A stretch of 64,000 bases of DNA. Source: Bacteroides caecigallinarum. GTDB taxonomy: Bacteria; Bacteroidota; Bacteroidia; Bacteroidales; Bacteroidaceae. The DNA lies in contig NZ_JACJLQ010000013.1 in NCBI RefSeq assembly GCF_016902295.1, forward strand, positions 1-64,000. Reading direction: 5' to 3'. The notes under the pieces are model-generated. The model did no database searches. It had not been told where the DNA came from and saw only the letters and a list, made by a program, of their open reading frames with translations. A program made the position numbers and the translations under genes. Position 1 is the stretch's first letter. Each line of letters starts with the position of its first letter. Of this stretch, positions 7,994 through 16,077 are shown in pieces.

Positions 7994-8095
7994 TTATCGG
8001 TCTCTCCGGTAATCAGACTTCCTGAATCCGCCCCACAGCCCTTTAAGGATTTTGCCTACTACCCAGAACACGGCTATAATCACCAGAATTTCCAT
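7994..8095 (-). CDS. 33-residue membrane peptide
   Basis: A short frame MEILVIIAVFWVVGKILKGL followed by a basic tail (WGGFRKSDYRRDR). One hydrophobic helix and a positive C-terminus suggest a single-pass inner-membrane peptide. It ends 18 nt before umuC on the same strand and starts after an A/T-rich repeat region. Coding potential is inferred from codon structure, position and the clean hydrophobic/basic pattern; it could also be a leader peptide. Confidence 0.45.
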   Translation of the reverse strand: MEILVIIAVFWVVGKILKGLWGGFRKSDYRRDR

Positions 8096-8104
8096 ACTCT
8101 TCTC

Positions 8105-8170
8105 TTTTTATATAACCATATAATTATGCACTTATATAATTATGATTTTATATAATTATATATTATAACA
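8105..8170. repeat. A/T-rich TTATATAATTAT repeats downstream of the parA pair
   Basis: Copies of TTATATAATTAT at 8132-8143 and 8148-8159, with a related TATAACCATATAATTATG just before. Similar words occur upstream of parA at 9280-9335 and 9420-9437. Repeats on both sides of a ParA cassette suggest a centromere (parS-like) or a ParB-type operator. Confidence 0.5.
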
Positions 8171-8179
8171 ATATCAATT

Positions 8180-8542
8180 CTATAACTCATTGAGGCTCTC
8201 CTCATTCTCCTCAATGTAAGTCATTATTATTGCGGCTGCAAGCGACCTCAAAGGAATATTACGGTGTGCATTGAGGCGGATTAGTTCAAGCCGTTTCTTT
8301 ACCTCTTTGGGAAGCCAGATGGCAAATCCCTGCTCGCTTATGCCGGTATATTTTGCGAGGTTTTCCTCAAAGGCTTTCTTGCCTCTCTTGCGGCGTTTTG
8401 TCTCCCTTTCTGCGGCAGGGTCGCCGTTCGCATCCACGACGGGTTCTTTATCCTTGCCTGGTGTCGTTATGCCCCGCACGATGTCGTCCAGTCCCATGTT
8501 CGCAAGCGGGTTGTCTATTTCCGGTCTGCTGTTCTTTGCCAT
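8180..8542 (-). CDS. Small partner of ParA (CopG/DUF3408-like)
   Basis: A 120-residue basic protein starting 5 nt after the ParA stop. The N-terminal 75 residues are charged and disordered (RETKRRKRGKKAFEENLAKY); the C-terminal part FAIWLPKEVKKRLELIRL..IPLRSLAAAIIMTYIEE looks like a ribbon-helix-helix DNA-binding domain. That arrangement fits a ParB-like centromere-binding partner for the preceding ParA, or a DUF3408-type protein found beside ParA in Bacteroides conjugative transposons. Flanking A/T-rich repeats are its likely targets. Confidence 0.75.
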   Translation of the reverse strand: MAKNSRPEIDNPLANMGLDDIVRGITTPGKDKEPVVDANGDPAAERETKRRKRGKKAFEENLAKYTGISEQGFAIWLPKEVKKRLELIRLNAHRNIPLRSLAAAIIMTYIEENEESLNEL

Positions 8543-8547
8543 AGCCT

Positions 8548-9210
8548 TTATTTTTTAAGATCAAGTTCCTCGATGATTTTATTGAAAGCCGGTTCAAGCA
8601 GTTCCGTCTGGTTTTTCTCCAATGGGTACAGCGTGGAATATCTCTTTATGGCCACGCTCTGCCTCACCATCGGTGTAACGGTGCCGATCAGCCCGAGATA
8701 CCCGATGGTCTGTTCCCGTTGCCGTATCTCTTCCGCCTTCCTCTCGGCCGCGTTGATTCGGTTGGGGATGAAAATCAGGCCGGCTGATGACACAGACTTC
8801 AAAGCCTTGACGAATATGCCTGTGGCGTCCACAGTGTCCGCGTCGAAAGATATGGGTACTATTGCCGTATCCGCTGATTGGTAGATGTATGCCAGGTTGC
8901 GGTCGTTCAGGTTTCCCGGACAGTCTATCAGTACGATACCCGGCACTTCTTTCAGTTTGCCCATTACCTGCACGAGCCGCTTATGGTCGGACGTGTCAAG
9001 CATCTCCACGTTCCACGGAATCTGCGCGTCCGGTGCGGCGTCCTTTTCACGTTGGCGGTGACGGAACAGCGATGCCTGAAGGTCTGCATCTATCACAAAT
9101 GAGGGGAAGCCATGCTCTATAAGATGATTTGCGAACAAGGCACAGAGGGTCGTCTTGCCAACGCCTCCTTTGATGTTGCTGAATATGACAATCTTGTTTT
9201 TCATGTCCAT
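8548..9210 (-). CDS. ParA-family partition ATPase
   Basis: A 220-residue ParA/MinD-type ATPase. The deviant Walker A KGGVGKTT is at about residues 14-21, the A' motif VIDADLQAS near 40, and the Walker B VLIDCPGN near 95. It lacks the N-terminal helix-turn-helix of type Ia ParA proteins, so it resembles type Ib ParA or the ParA homologue beside relaxase genes in Bacteroides conjugative transposons. With the ribbon-helix-helix partner it should position or segregate the element. A promoter (TTG, 19 nt, TATCTTTG at 9238-9245) lies 28 nt upstream. Confidence 0.9.
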   Translation of the reverse strand: MDMKNKIVIFSNIKGGVGKTTLCALFANHLIEHGFPSFVIDADLQASLFRHRQREKDAAPDAQIPWNVEMLDTSDHKRLVQVMGKLKEVPGIVLIDCPGNLNDRNLAYIYQSADTAIVPISFDADTVDATGIFVKALKSVSSAGLIFIPNRINAAERKAEEIRQREQTIGYLGLIGTVTPMVRQSVAIKRYSTLYPLEKNQTELLEPAFNKIIEELDLKK

Positions 9211-9497
9211 GCGAATTTATGCTATATAATTCACCTACAAAGATACAAAATTATCGGCTCACAGCAAAGGAAAAACAGTTAATAATTATATATTTATGAT
9301 TTTATATATTTATATAATTATATAGTTGCATCTATTTCGTATCTATTTGTATATCAAATATGAAGAATGTCATATAGTGAAATTGTACAAGAATGAATAT
9401 AAGGTGATTGAATTCATTTTATATATAATTATATAATCACACGATAGAAGTCATTTCCGTCTGAAGGCTTTTCAACAAGGTTGTAGTAATTCAGCTC
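9211..9497. promoter_or_regulatory. parA promoter and A/T-rich repeat region
   Basis: The minus strand holds TATCTTTG at 9238-9245 with TTG 19 nt upstream, a good promoter for parA. From 9280 to 9440 the DNA is nearly pure A/T with TATATAATTATA, ATTTATGATTTTATAT and related words, repeated also at 8105-8170. No gene is visible. This is a candidate partition site; it also marks the border to the resistance cargo. Confidence 0.6.
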
Positions 9498-10133
9498 CTA
9501 CTTACCACCTTGCATTTGAAGCAATCCGTTCACATCACCATTCCCGATATAAGCCAAGCATCTCCGTATCTTCTCGGCAGACCAATTCCACCATTGCAGC
9601 GTTTCAAGTTCCTGTATCACTTCTTCATCGAAACGCTTCCTTATCGGTCGGGCAGGAACACCGCCGACTATCGTATAGGGCGGCACGTCTTTCGTAACAA
9701 CGGCACGGGCGGCTATGATTGCCCCATTGCCGATGTGAACACCAGCCATAATCACCGCTTCATAGCCTATCCACACATCGTTGCCTATCACGATGTCACC
9801 TTTGTTGTCCCAAGCCGTTGCCACGTCCGATTTCTCCAAATCCCAGTCTTCATAAAAGAGCGGGAAGGTGTAAGTGGATAGGGATTTTAAGGTATGGTTG
9901 GCACAGTTGAACAGGAATTTCGCGCCGCAGGCAATGGAACAGAACTTGCCGATTATCAGCCGCTCGTGGTTGATAGGGTAATGGTAAAGCACATTATTTT
10001 GCTCGAAAAGCAACGGGTCGGACACAAAATCATTATAGATGGTATAGTCTCCCACCTCGATAGACGGGTCTTTCACGACGGCATTCAGGTACACGGTCTG
10101 CGTGTCGCCTGCGCGTGGATATATCTTTTTCAT
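9498..10133 (-). CDS. Vat-like streptogramin/xenobiotic O-acetyltransferase
   Basis: A 211-residue left-handed beta-helix acyltransferase with hexapeptide repeats from about residue 55 to 165 ([36 protein letters not shown]). The catalytic histidine is H80 in the NH pair of NCANHTL. WWNW near residue 186 is typical of Vat and CatB enzymes. Length and the [15 protein letters not shown] region fit Vat better than CatB, so the likely substrate is streptogramin A, but the exact substrate is not proven. It starts 15 nt after a MATE exporter gene, forming a probable drug-resistance operon. Confidence 0.8.
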   Translation of the reverse strand: MKKIYPRAGDTQTVYLNAVVKDPSIEVGDYTIYNDFVSDPLLFEQNNVLYHYPINHERLIIGKFCSIACGAKFLFNCANHTLKSLSTYTFPLFYEDWDLEKSDVATAWDNKGDIVIGNDVWIGYEAVIMAGVHIGNGAIIAARAVVTKDVPPYTIVGGVPARPIRKRFDEEVIQELETLQWWNWSAEKIRRCLAYIGNGDVNGLLQMQGGK

Positions 10134-10148
10134 TATGACGTTCTGTTT

Positions 10149-11438
10149 TTAATAGTGTTTATATTTCAGATAAATGACAGAAAGCAAGCCGAGTAATATC
10201 ACATACAGATATTCTGCTGTCCAATAAACGGACAATGACGTGCTGAAACAGCTTATGCTCCACAAATAAATTTGATAAGCCACGATAGTTATCAGTTGGA
10301 AGATAAACGTCATGCGTGTCGCCCCCGTACCTGTTACGCTGTTCATATAGACATAGCCGGGCAAGGCAAAGATGTAGTTCAGCAACATGACCACAAACGG
10401 CAAATGGGCAATCTGCATCAGAGCTGTGCTTTCCGTATAAATACCGATAATCGGACGATAGAAAATCACGGCAAGGATGACCAGCGGAAAGCCGATGGCA
10501 TATCCCAAACGGACAACACAGTTACATAGCGGGATGACCTGTCTCTTTTGTCCGGCTCCCAACAAATTGCTTACCAGCGAACCGGTAGTAGCCGCCAGCG
10601 AATTGACGATGACAAAGAACACCGTCGAGACACTGCGTATGACATTGGTAGCTGCCAGTTCCATTTCTCCCAAATGCTCGACAGCTACGAAGAAAGCAAG
10701 CCACGAGGCCACTCCGATAAACGAATGGAACATGCTCCAAACGGACACCCGGCAGACATGTAGCAATACAGCTTTGTCAAAGCTCCAAGACAAGCCATAA
10801 AACCGTTTATCCATTTTACGTAAAGCGTGAATTGCCAGTACCGCCAGCGAACACGCTTCGGCAAAAGATGACGCGATGGCTGCACCTGCTATCCCCATGT
10901 CCCAATGAAATATGAGCAGCCAGTTGCCCGGAATATTTACCAATACGGCTGTCAGAGCCGCCATGTTCAAGGCTTTTGTACGGGTAATGCCGACCAAGAA
11001 AGAGCGCAAGGCAAGGAACGGAAAAGAGAACAACAGTCCCCAAATTCGCCCGTCCAAATAATCAATCACGGCATGATAGACTTCCGCAGAAGTAATCAGC
11101 CTACTTAGAATAATCGGAGAAAGCAGTTTGGAAAACAGACATAAAAAGACAGCAAGTCCCGACAGGAAAAACAATCCTTGAAAGAATGTTTTTCCTGTTT
11201 CGGAATAATGCCGCTCGCCGTTGCGCCGTGCAATAACAACCTGTAAACCCAAACTGAAACCAAAGCCGAGCATATAGATAGCCAGATACCAAATCCCGGC
11301 AAGGGCGGATGCCCCCAATTCTATTTCTCCCACATGCCCTAAGAAAATGGCATCGGTAATATTGATAAGTTGTTCGATAAGGATACTCATCATTACAGGA
11401 AAGTTAATGAGCCAAATATGCTTATATGTATAGTTCAT
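10149..11438 (-). CDS. MATE-family efflux transporter
   Basis: A 429-residue inner-membrane protein with about 12 hydrophobic helices and the MATE pattern of two related halves. The N-terminal half has FPVMMSILIEQLINITDAIFLG, a hallmark of the family. MATE proteins export cationic drugs using Na+ or H+ gradients. It is followed 15 nt later by the Vat-like acetyltransferase, so both probably act on foreign compounds. A minus-strand TACCTTTG at about 11658-11666 could be its promoter, some 220 nt upstream. Confidence 0.88.
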   Translation of the reverse strand: MNYTYKHIWLINFPVMMSILIEQLINITDAIFLGHVGEIELGASALAGIWYLAIYMLGFGFSLGLQVVIARRNGERHYSETGKTFFQGLFFLSGLAVFLCLFSKLLSPIILSRLITSAEVYHAVIDYLDGRIWGLLFSFPFLALRSFLVGITRTKALNMAALTAVLVNIPGNWLLIFHWDMGIAGAAIASSFAEACSLAVLAIHALRKMDKRFYGLSWSFDKAVLLHVCRVSVWSMFHSFIGVASWLAFFVAVEHLGEMELAATNVIRSVSTVFFVIVNSLAATTGSLVSNLLGAGQKRQVIPLCNCVVRLGYAIGFPLVILAVIFYRPIIGIYTESTALMQIAHLPFVVMLLNYIFALPGYVYMNSVTGTGATRMTFIFQLITIVAYQIYLWSISCFSTSLSVYWTAEYLYVILLGLLSVIYLKYKHY

Positions 11439-11702
11439 TGTTCAACTTGATAGGATGCGGCAAGTCCTGCTGCACAAGGCGGCATGATACATCGCATAAT
11501 TATGAATTTGGAATAATGGCAAAACAAGATAGGACAAACCTGTTATCAGTCTGTCCGTTACTGAATAGCTATGACAAAATGCTATCCGTTAAGCGCAGCT
11601 ATATGCACACTTGCCATTTCATACGGGTTGAACAATCTTTGTTTTTAATATCCAAATACAAAGGTAGTAAAAATAGAAATGGTTCGATACATTTCTGTAT
11701 TT

Positions 11703-12269
11703 TTATAATCTTCCGTTATCATTCCATTCTCCGTAGAGAAGTCCTTTTCGGGTATTTTCTATGAATTTGTTCAGGCGACTTTCAAAAAGTTCGGGTTGAT
11801 TCTTCTTGATTTGGATAGTATCAATTCTGATTCGCTTATATAAGTCAGGAAATTGGCAGAAGTTATTCCACACTACCGGATCGGATTGTAGCCTTTGTAA
11901 TATTTCCTCGTCTATGATGAAACCATCAGGCGACATATCCGGTAAAACGGCTCTTCCGGCATCAGTCATCAATCCTAACCGCTCCATTCTACGGCATCTT
12001 TCCTTGTTAAGCTCGGACCAATTGCTCTTCGGTTTTCTGGGACAAAGTTTCTGGGCTGTTACATCATCTGATATTTTCTTAGTTGTGCTGTCAATCCAGC
12101 CGAAGCATAGGGCTTCTTCTACAGCATCAATATACCAGAAAGTATTGTCATCTGTAGGTCTGCCACGTTTCACGACTACCCAGCATTCTTTTTCCGTTTT
12201 ATGGTTCTGTATTAGCCATTCACGCAGCTCTGTTCTTGATTTGGCATCCAATAAATTATGAATTTCCAT
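11703..12269 (-). CDS. YdeI/OmpD-associated family protein
   Basis: A 188-residue protein of the YdeI-like family. The segment AVEEALCFGWIDSTTKKI and the following KLCPRKPKSNWSELNKERCRRMERLGLMTDAG are the usual conserved parts. The family is linked to resistance to some antimicrobial peptides and bacteriocins in other bacteria, but biochemical activity is unclear. Its start overlaps the end of the cysteine-rich gene by 14 nt, so it is the last gene of the operon starting at 13355. Confidence 0.8.
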   Translation of the reverse strand: MEIHNLLDAKSRTELREWLIQNHKTEKECWVVVKRGRPTDDNTFWYIDAVEEALCFGWIDSTTKKISDDVTAQKLCPRKPKSNWSELNKERCRRMERLGLMTDAGRAVLPDMSPDGFIIDEEILQRLQSDPVVWNNFCQFPDLYKRIRIDTIQIKKNQPELFESRLNKFIENTRKGLLYGEWNDNGRL

Positions 12270-12726
12270 TGTCGTTTATTGCTTCAATTTGCATTTTGCA
12301 ATGTTGGCCTCCCTGTAATATGGATTCGCAAATAGTTACCCGAAATGCCTTGTCTTTCCATAATGAATGCAGGACGTAAAGAATGCTTTGCCGGGAGCAT
12401 TCACAGAGCATAGGTGTAGAAACATAGCCTTGATTGTGCAGGCCGCAGGTACATTCCAGAAAATACAGGTTATAAACAGAACCTTTCTCTATCGTTTCGC
12501 ATCTTACACCGGGCAATTTATTGGCTTTAGAGAAAAACAGGTCAAGGTCTCCAGCCGCCTGTTCATACAAGTCTTTATAAATTTGAAGCGTGCCACATTG
12601 TACACAGTTTTTACCACACTCATGGAAGAACGTTTCCCTTTGCCCTTCCGTCAGTTTGGCGATGCCTTTCTCAAATCCTTTGAACCAATCGGATAATTCC
12701 ATATAATTTGGTATTATATTACTCAC
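12256..12726 (-). CDS. Cysteine-rich protein, V4R-like or thiazoline-hydrolase-like
   Basis: A 156-residue soluble protein with nine or more cysteines. The C-terminal half, ECTCGLHNQGYVSTPMLCEC followed by SILQGGQHCKMQI, resembles the cysteine-bearing end of V4R and 2-amino-thiazoline-4-carboxylate hydrolase-like proteins, which bind small ligands or metal. The assignment is by motif only. It is coupled to the recombinase-like gene upstream (4-nt ATGA overlap) and the YdeI-like gene downstream, so the three should be made together. Confidence 0.6.
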   Translation of the reverse strand: MSNIIPNYMELSDWFKGFEKGIAKLTEGQRETFFHECGKNCVQCGTLQIYKDLYEQAAGDLDLFFSKANKLPGVRCETIEKGSVYNLYFLECTCGLHNQGYVSTPMLCECSRQSILYVLHSLWKDKAFRVTICESILQGGQHCKMQIEAINDNGNS

Positions 12727-13355
12727 CCTGCATCTTCTGTCCCCTTTTTCCGTCTCGGCCCTTTGGTCCGGCCTCTGTTCAAATCGACGTTGTATTTGTT
12801 AAGAATGCGAAATATCGAACTTCTGCTGCTGAATCCGCTGACATTGGCAATGTCGTCCATAGAATAACCGGCATTGTACATATCTACGATGGTTCTTTCC
12901 CGTTCAGTCCGGGATAAAGTCTTCACCGTCTTGGCCGGAGATTTGATGTTCTTTTGGAGCAGCATGATATGGCTGGAAGATTTCCGCAATGCGGCTATTT
13001 CTTCCGGAAGGGCTCCAATCATTTCAAGAACCTCCGCTGCCGTAGTTTCCTTGAACAGTTCATTACGGCTGTCAATTCGGTCATGGATGGAAATCAGACG
13101 CACGACCTTGATCCTGCACATCTCTATGCAGACGGCAAGTTCCCGCACCCCACGAACCGCGTTACTGAACTTCGATACCACAAGCTCGTCGCCCCGGTCA
13201 AGGGCATTCATGAGCTGTTTCCATTGCGGACGCATCAGTTCATGGTCTGTCTCTTCCTCAATCACCTGTACACAGCCGAATTTCAACATCCATTCCTTAT
13301 CGGCCTCGTATGAGTCATAGTGATTAGCCTTGAATATGTATCCAACTTTTGCCAT
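12723..13355 (-). CDS. Serine-recombinase-like DNA-binding protein, catalytic serine lost
   Basis: A 210-residue protein with the layout of a resolvase/invertase: an N-terminal domain (about 1-100) and a C-terminal helix-turn-helix of the Hin type (YSMDDIANVSGFSSRSSIFRIL, about 165-185). At the usual active-site motif Y(A)RVS it reads GYIFKAN, so the nucleophilic serine and the nearby arginine are gone, and the DRL(S/G)R motif reads KFSNAVRG. It is therefore expected to bind DNA without recombining it. AAATCATA-type repeats lie next to its promoter, which fits autoregulation. Confidence 0.75.
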   Translation of the reverse strand: MAKVGYIFKANHYDSYEADKEWMLKFGCVQVIEEETDHELMRPQWKQLMNALDRGDELVVSKFSNAVRGVRELAVCIEMCRIKVVRLISIHDRIDSRNELFKETTAAEVLEMIGALPEEIAALRKSSSHIMLLQKNIKSPAKTVKTLSRTERERTIVDMYNAGYSMDDIANVSGFSSRSSIFRILNKYNVDLNRGRTKGPRRKKGTEDAG

Positions 13356-13381
13356 TGTCTTATGCTGAAAATAATAACCGA

Positions 13382-13566
13382 TGCAAAGATAATGTTTTTT
13401 GTTTGTCTGAAATCATACTCCGACATATTTATTCTAAAAATCGTATTCTGAACTTACTTTTTCTTTCACTTGTTTTCATTGGAAATCATATTGTTGAATA
13501 TGAATAAAAATAATTATCAAAATGCGGTTTTATATCGCGTTTTATGGCAAATATTGTATAGTTTTG
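13382..13566. promoter_or_regulatory. Divergent promoters with AAATCATATTCTGA operators
   Basis: Minus-strand -7 box TATCTTTGC at 13382-13391 serves the recombinase-like operon; plus-strand TAGTTTTG at 13559-13566 lies 26 nt before the lipoprotein gene. Between them are repeats AAATCATACTCCGA (13410), AAATCGTATTCTGAA (13438) and AAATCATATTG (13483), with another inside the start of the lipoprotein gene (13604-13617). The same word occurs four times at 41.74-41.89 kb. Confidence 0.65.
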
Positions 13567-13592
13567 TGTCGTTTTTAGTCTGAAATTGCAAG

Positions 13593-14642
13593 ATGATAGA
13601 TACAAAATCATATTCAAAATCAAGGTCTCTTTTGGCCGGGTTGGTTGCCGCATCGGTAGCCATGTTCCTGTCCGTATCTTGTAGTAACGGAAATGGCAGT
13701 GCCGAATCGTCAATGAAAGAAGATCCTGCCGGAACATACGGAAAGTTCCTAAGTGAAATCAGAAACATGGACAGCCTCTCGACGGAAGAGCTGGCAATTA
13801 GTATCAACCGGTGGCAGTCCCTCAAGGATTCCGTCTTTTTCTATGCGACACAGAACACTTCCGGCAATCCCCATTCCGACCTGTACGGTAAATGCAACGA
13901 GGTTCACGATTCTCTCCACACGGAGTTCACCCGTCTGGCAGGGTCAGCACCGCGTTCCTATCAGGACGTGTTTGTGCTCAAGGAAAGGACTTCTCCCTAT
14001 TGCGACGACAAAGAACTGGCAGACGCGGCAGACAGTATAAGGCCTTTTTTTGTTTCTCTTGACAGTATTCCGCCCCTTGCCATTGATGGCAACGGCATTC
14101 GTTCAGCGTACCGCCGGTTGCTTGCCGGGACATTGCAGGGCGGAATACATAATCTTACCGACTTGAAAACATTCATCAGGGACGAGGATGTCATGTTCCG
14201 CACCTTTCTTGCGCACCTTGACGGTCAGACCGAAGAGGATGTGTCGGATTTGACAAAAGACACGGAACGGTGCTGTTCGTTGGTTTTCCTCGCTGCGGAG
14301 AAAAAGGAAATATCCTACCGGGATGCGATGATATACATGGCCATGCGTACCAACCGCCGGATTATACAGAATGCGGTTGCCTGCCTTGATGACATCCGCG
14401 AGGACAAAGTAAAATCCAAGGCGCAGGCATTCGGATATGCGTGCATGATACTGCAGCCCTACATCTCGATGGACGGCATTTGTATGGCCTTGCTTTCCGG
14501 ATACGAAAAAGAGAAGTTGCGCCACATTGCGGAACAGACGCCTGCGGCTTTTACCCGGCTGGGAGATGTTCTGCAGTCGGACAATAACGGACTGGCGGAA
14601 CTGCCCGGCACGCTGATGGGGATATACATCCGGACATTATGA
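13593..14642 (+). CDS. Hypothetical lipoprotein
   Basis: A 349-residue protein with a hydrophobic segment ending LSVSCSNGNG at about residues 13-33; the C after VS is a lipidation site followed by S/N/G, as in exported Bacteroidota lipoproteins. The mature part is helical and acidic with no recognised domain. It heads a chain of four genes joined by 4-nt overlaps, just upstream of the mobilization genes, so a surface role in DNA transfer or entry exclusion is possible but unproven. Confidence 0.75.
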   Translation: MIDTKSYSKSRSLLAGLVAASVAMFLSVSCSNGNGSAESSMKEDPAGTYGKFLSEIRNMDSLSTEELAISINRWQSLKDSVFFYATQNTSGNPHSDLYGKCNEVHDSLHTEFTRLAGSAPRSYQDVFVLKERTSPYCDDKELADAADSIRPFFVSLDSIPPLAIDGNGIRSAYRRLLAGTLQGGIHNLTDLKTFIRDEDVMFRTFLAHLDGQTEEDVSDLTKDTERCCSLVFLAAEKKEISYRDAMIYMAMRTNRRIIQNAVACLDDIREDKVKSKAQAFGYACMILQPYISMDGICMALLSGYEKEKLRHIAEQTPAAFTRLGDVLQSDNNGLAELPGTLMGIYIRTL

Positions 14643-15112
14643 ACGAAACACAAACAGACATGAATATGCTACGACATTTTCTGAACGATTTCCTTTCTTT
14701 CGTCCCGTTGCAGTTGCCGCAGCTTCTCGATGTGACGACAATGGAGGAACCGCAGTTCTACGGAGACTATGTACTGCTTACATTTCCTCTACGCGACACC
14801 TACGAGTTGGAAGAGGTAATGGACATGTTCGAGGACGACATGGAACTGATTACGCTGTACCACCATATCCCGATGCCGACGGAGCAGTACGGGCACAGTA
14901 CCTGTGCGTACTCCAATCCCGCATTCGGGCAGATGTTCAAGATGAACGCTAAGACCGATGCCGATGGCAGGGTCAGCTGCGTTTTCGCCACTATTTACGA
15001 TTCGCTCGATCTGATGTACGGCGACCTTTGCCTTGATCTCAAACTGCATTCGAAAAGTGGCACATTGAAATACAGGAGGAACAAGGAAGACTTATTGATG
15101 GATTTTATATGA
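14639..15112 (+). CDS. Hypothetical acidic protein
   Basis: A 157-residue strongly acidic protein (many Asp and Glu, as in LEEVMDMFEDDMELITLYHH) with no signal peptide. No family is recognised. Start and stop overlap the neighbours by 4 nt on both sides, showing tight translational coupling with the lipoprotein gene and the next gene. It may be a cytoplasmic partner of the same complex. Confidence 0.7.
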   Translation: MNETQTDMNMLRHFLNDFLSFVPLQLPQLLDVTTMEEPQFYGDYVLLTFPLRDTYELEEVMDMFEDDMELITLYHHIPMPTEQYGHSTCAYSNPAFGQMFKMNAKTDADGRVSCVFATIYDSLDLMYGDLCLDLKLHSKSGTLKYRRNKEDLLMDFI

Positions 15113-15504
15113 GAAATACATTGTACCGACAGATGGTGTACTGGATCAATGCACACAGGACATGGATTGAGGTGGCCGATGCCAGCCTTTACAGGGAGCA
15201 CGTCATCGCAAGGAGCGACAGGACAGACTACCTCGTTTCCCGCACGCTGGTCCTACGGGCATTCAAGCCGAACGGAGGCTGTGCCGAAGGCACCGTGTGG
15301 AACATTCCCGAACACGATTTGGACAGGGCGTTGGCCACATTGCGCAAGCAGGACAGGCAGTTCCGTCAGCGAATCAAGAAAGCCGCCATGTATCTCACGG
15401 CTCCAGATGCAGAAGCCATCATACTGTTGGCCACACACGGCATTGTACGTTTGGAGCTGCTTGAACAGCCCATACATTTGACATCAAAGCCATCCTACCT
15501 ATGA
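15109..15504 (+). CDS. Hypothetical basic protein
   Basis: A 131-residue basic protein, soluble by composition, with a C-terminal helix-rich part (LRKQDRQFRQRIKKAAMYLT). No domain recognised. It is the third gene of the coupled chain starting at 13593. Function unknown. Confidence 0.68.
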   Translation: MRNTLYRQMVYWINAHRTWIEVADASLYREHVIARSDRTDYLVSRTLVLRAFKPNGGCAEGTVWNIPEHDLDRALATLRKQDRQFRQRIKKAAMYLTAPDAEAIILLATHGIVRLELLEQPIHLTSKPSYL

Positions 15505-16019
15505 CCAGCCTTCTATTACAATTTGTATTCATAGTACTGCTTGTCATTCTGCCGATGGCGTTGTACAGGAGCCGCCGTTCCTTCATGGCAGTATTCTACC
15601 GTGCCATGACAGACAATGCCCAGGCCCGCAAATTCTACACGCAGGTGCTTGTGGTCCTGTTGCTCCTTTTCCATTATGTCTATACGACCGGACATCCCGG
15701 ACAGTTCGGCACGGTATTGTCTGCCATCGTATGTGCCGCCATGTTCTCCGCCAGGAGGACGGACAGATGGCTCCGCAAGCTGCTCGACCGTCCGAAGGCA
15801 TTTGTCGCCTGCGGCGTCTTCGCACTGGCTGTATGTATCGTGCCGCAGTTGTTCACCCTGTCCGCTACCGTCTCATATATCCTTCTGGCAGCCCTGTTCT
15901 ATCCCTCCGGCAGAGTTCTGGCCGAATGGGAGGACCGGGACAGGAGACTTTACCTGTCGGAACATCCGGATGAGATGTCCGACATCTACCATTGCAATCA
16001 TCACGCGAGGCTGCCATGA
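15501..16019 (+). CDS. Hypothetical membrane protein
   Basis: A 172-residue protein with about four hydrophobic helices (residues 5-25, 48-70, 72-85, 100-135) and a charged C-terminal tail ending in histidines. It is the fourth gene of the coupled chain and probably sits in the inner membrane with the lipoprotein on the other side. No family recognised. Confidence 0.7.
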   Translation: MTSLLLQFVFIVLLVILPMALYRSRRSFMAVFYRAMTDNAQARKFYTQVLVVLLLLFHYVYTTGHPGQFGTVLSAIVCAAMFSARRTDRWLRKLLDRPKAFVACGVFALAVCIVPQLFTLSATVSYILLAALFYPSGRVLAEWEDRDRRLYLSEHPDEMSDIYHCNHHARLP

Positions 16020-16077
16020 TAATGCGGACAGAAGCGGCCTTATTTTATCCGCACAATAGTCAATCACAAAAAACAGA

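Noticed and set aside
9498-10133. CatB chloramphenicol acetyltransferase
   Set aside because: The [15 protein letters not shown] region and the WWNW context fit Vat-type enzymes better; substrate left open.
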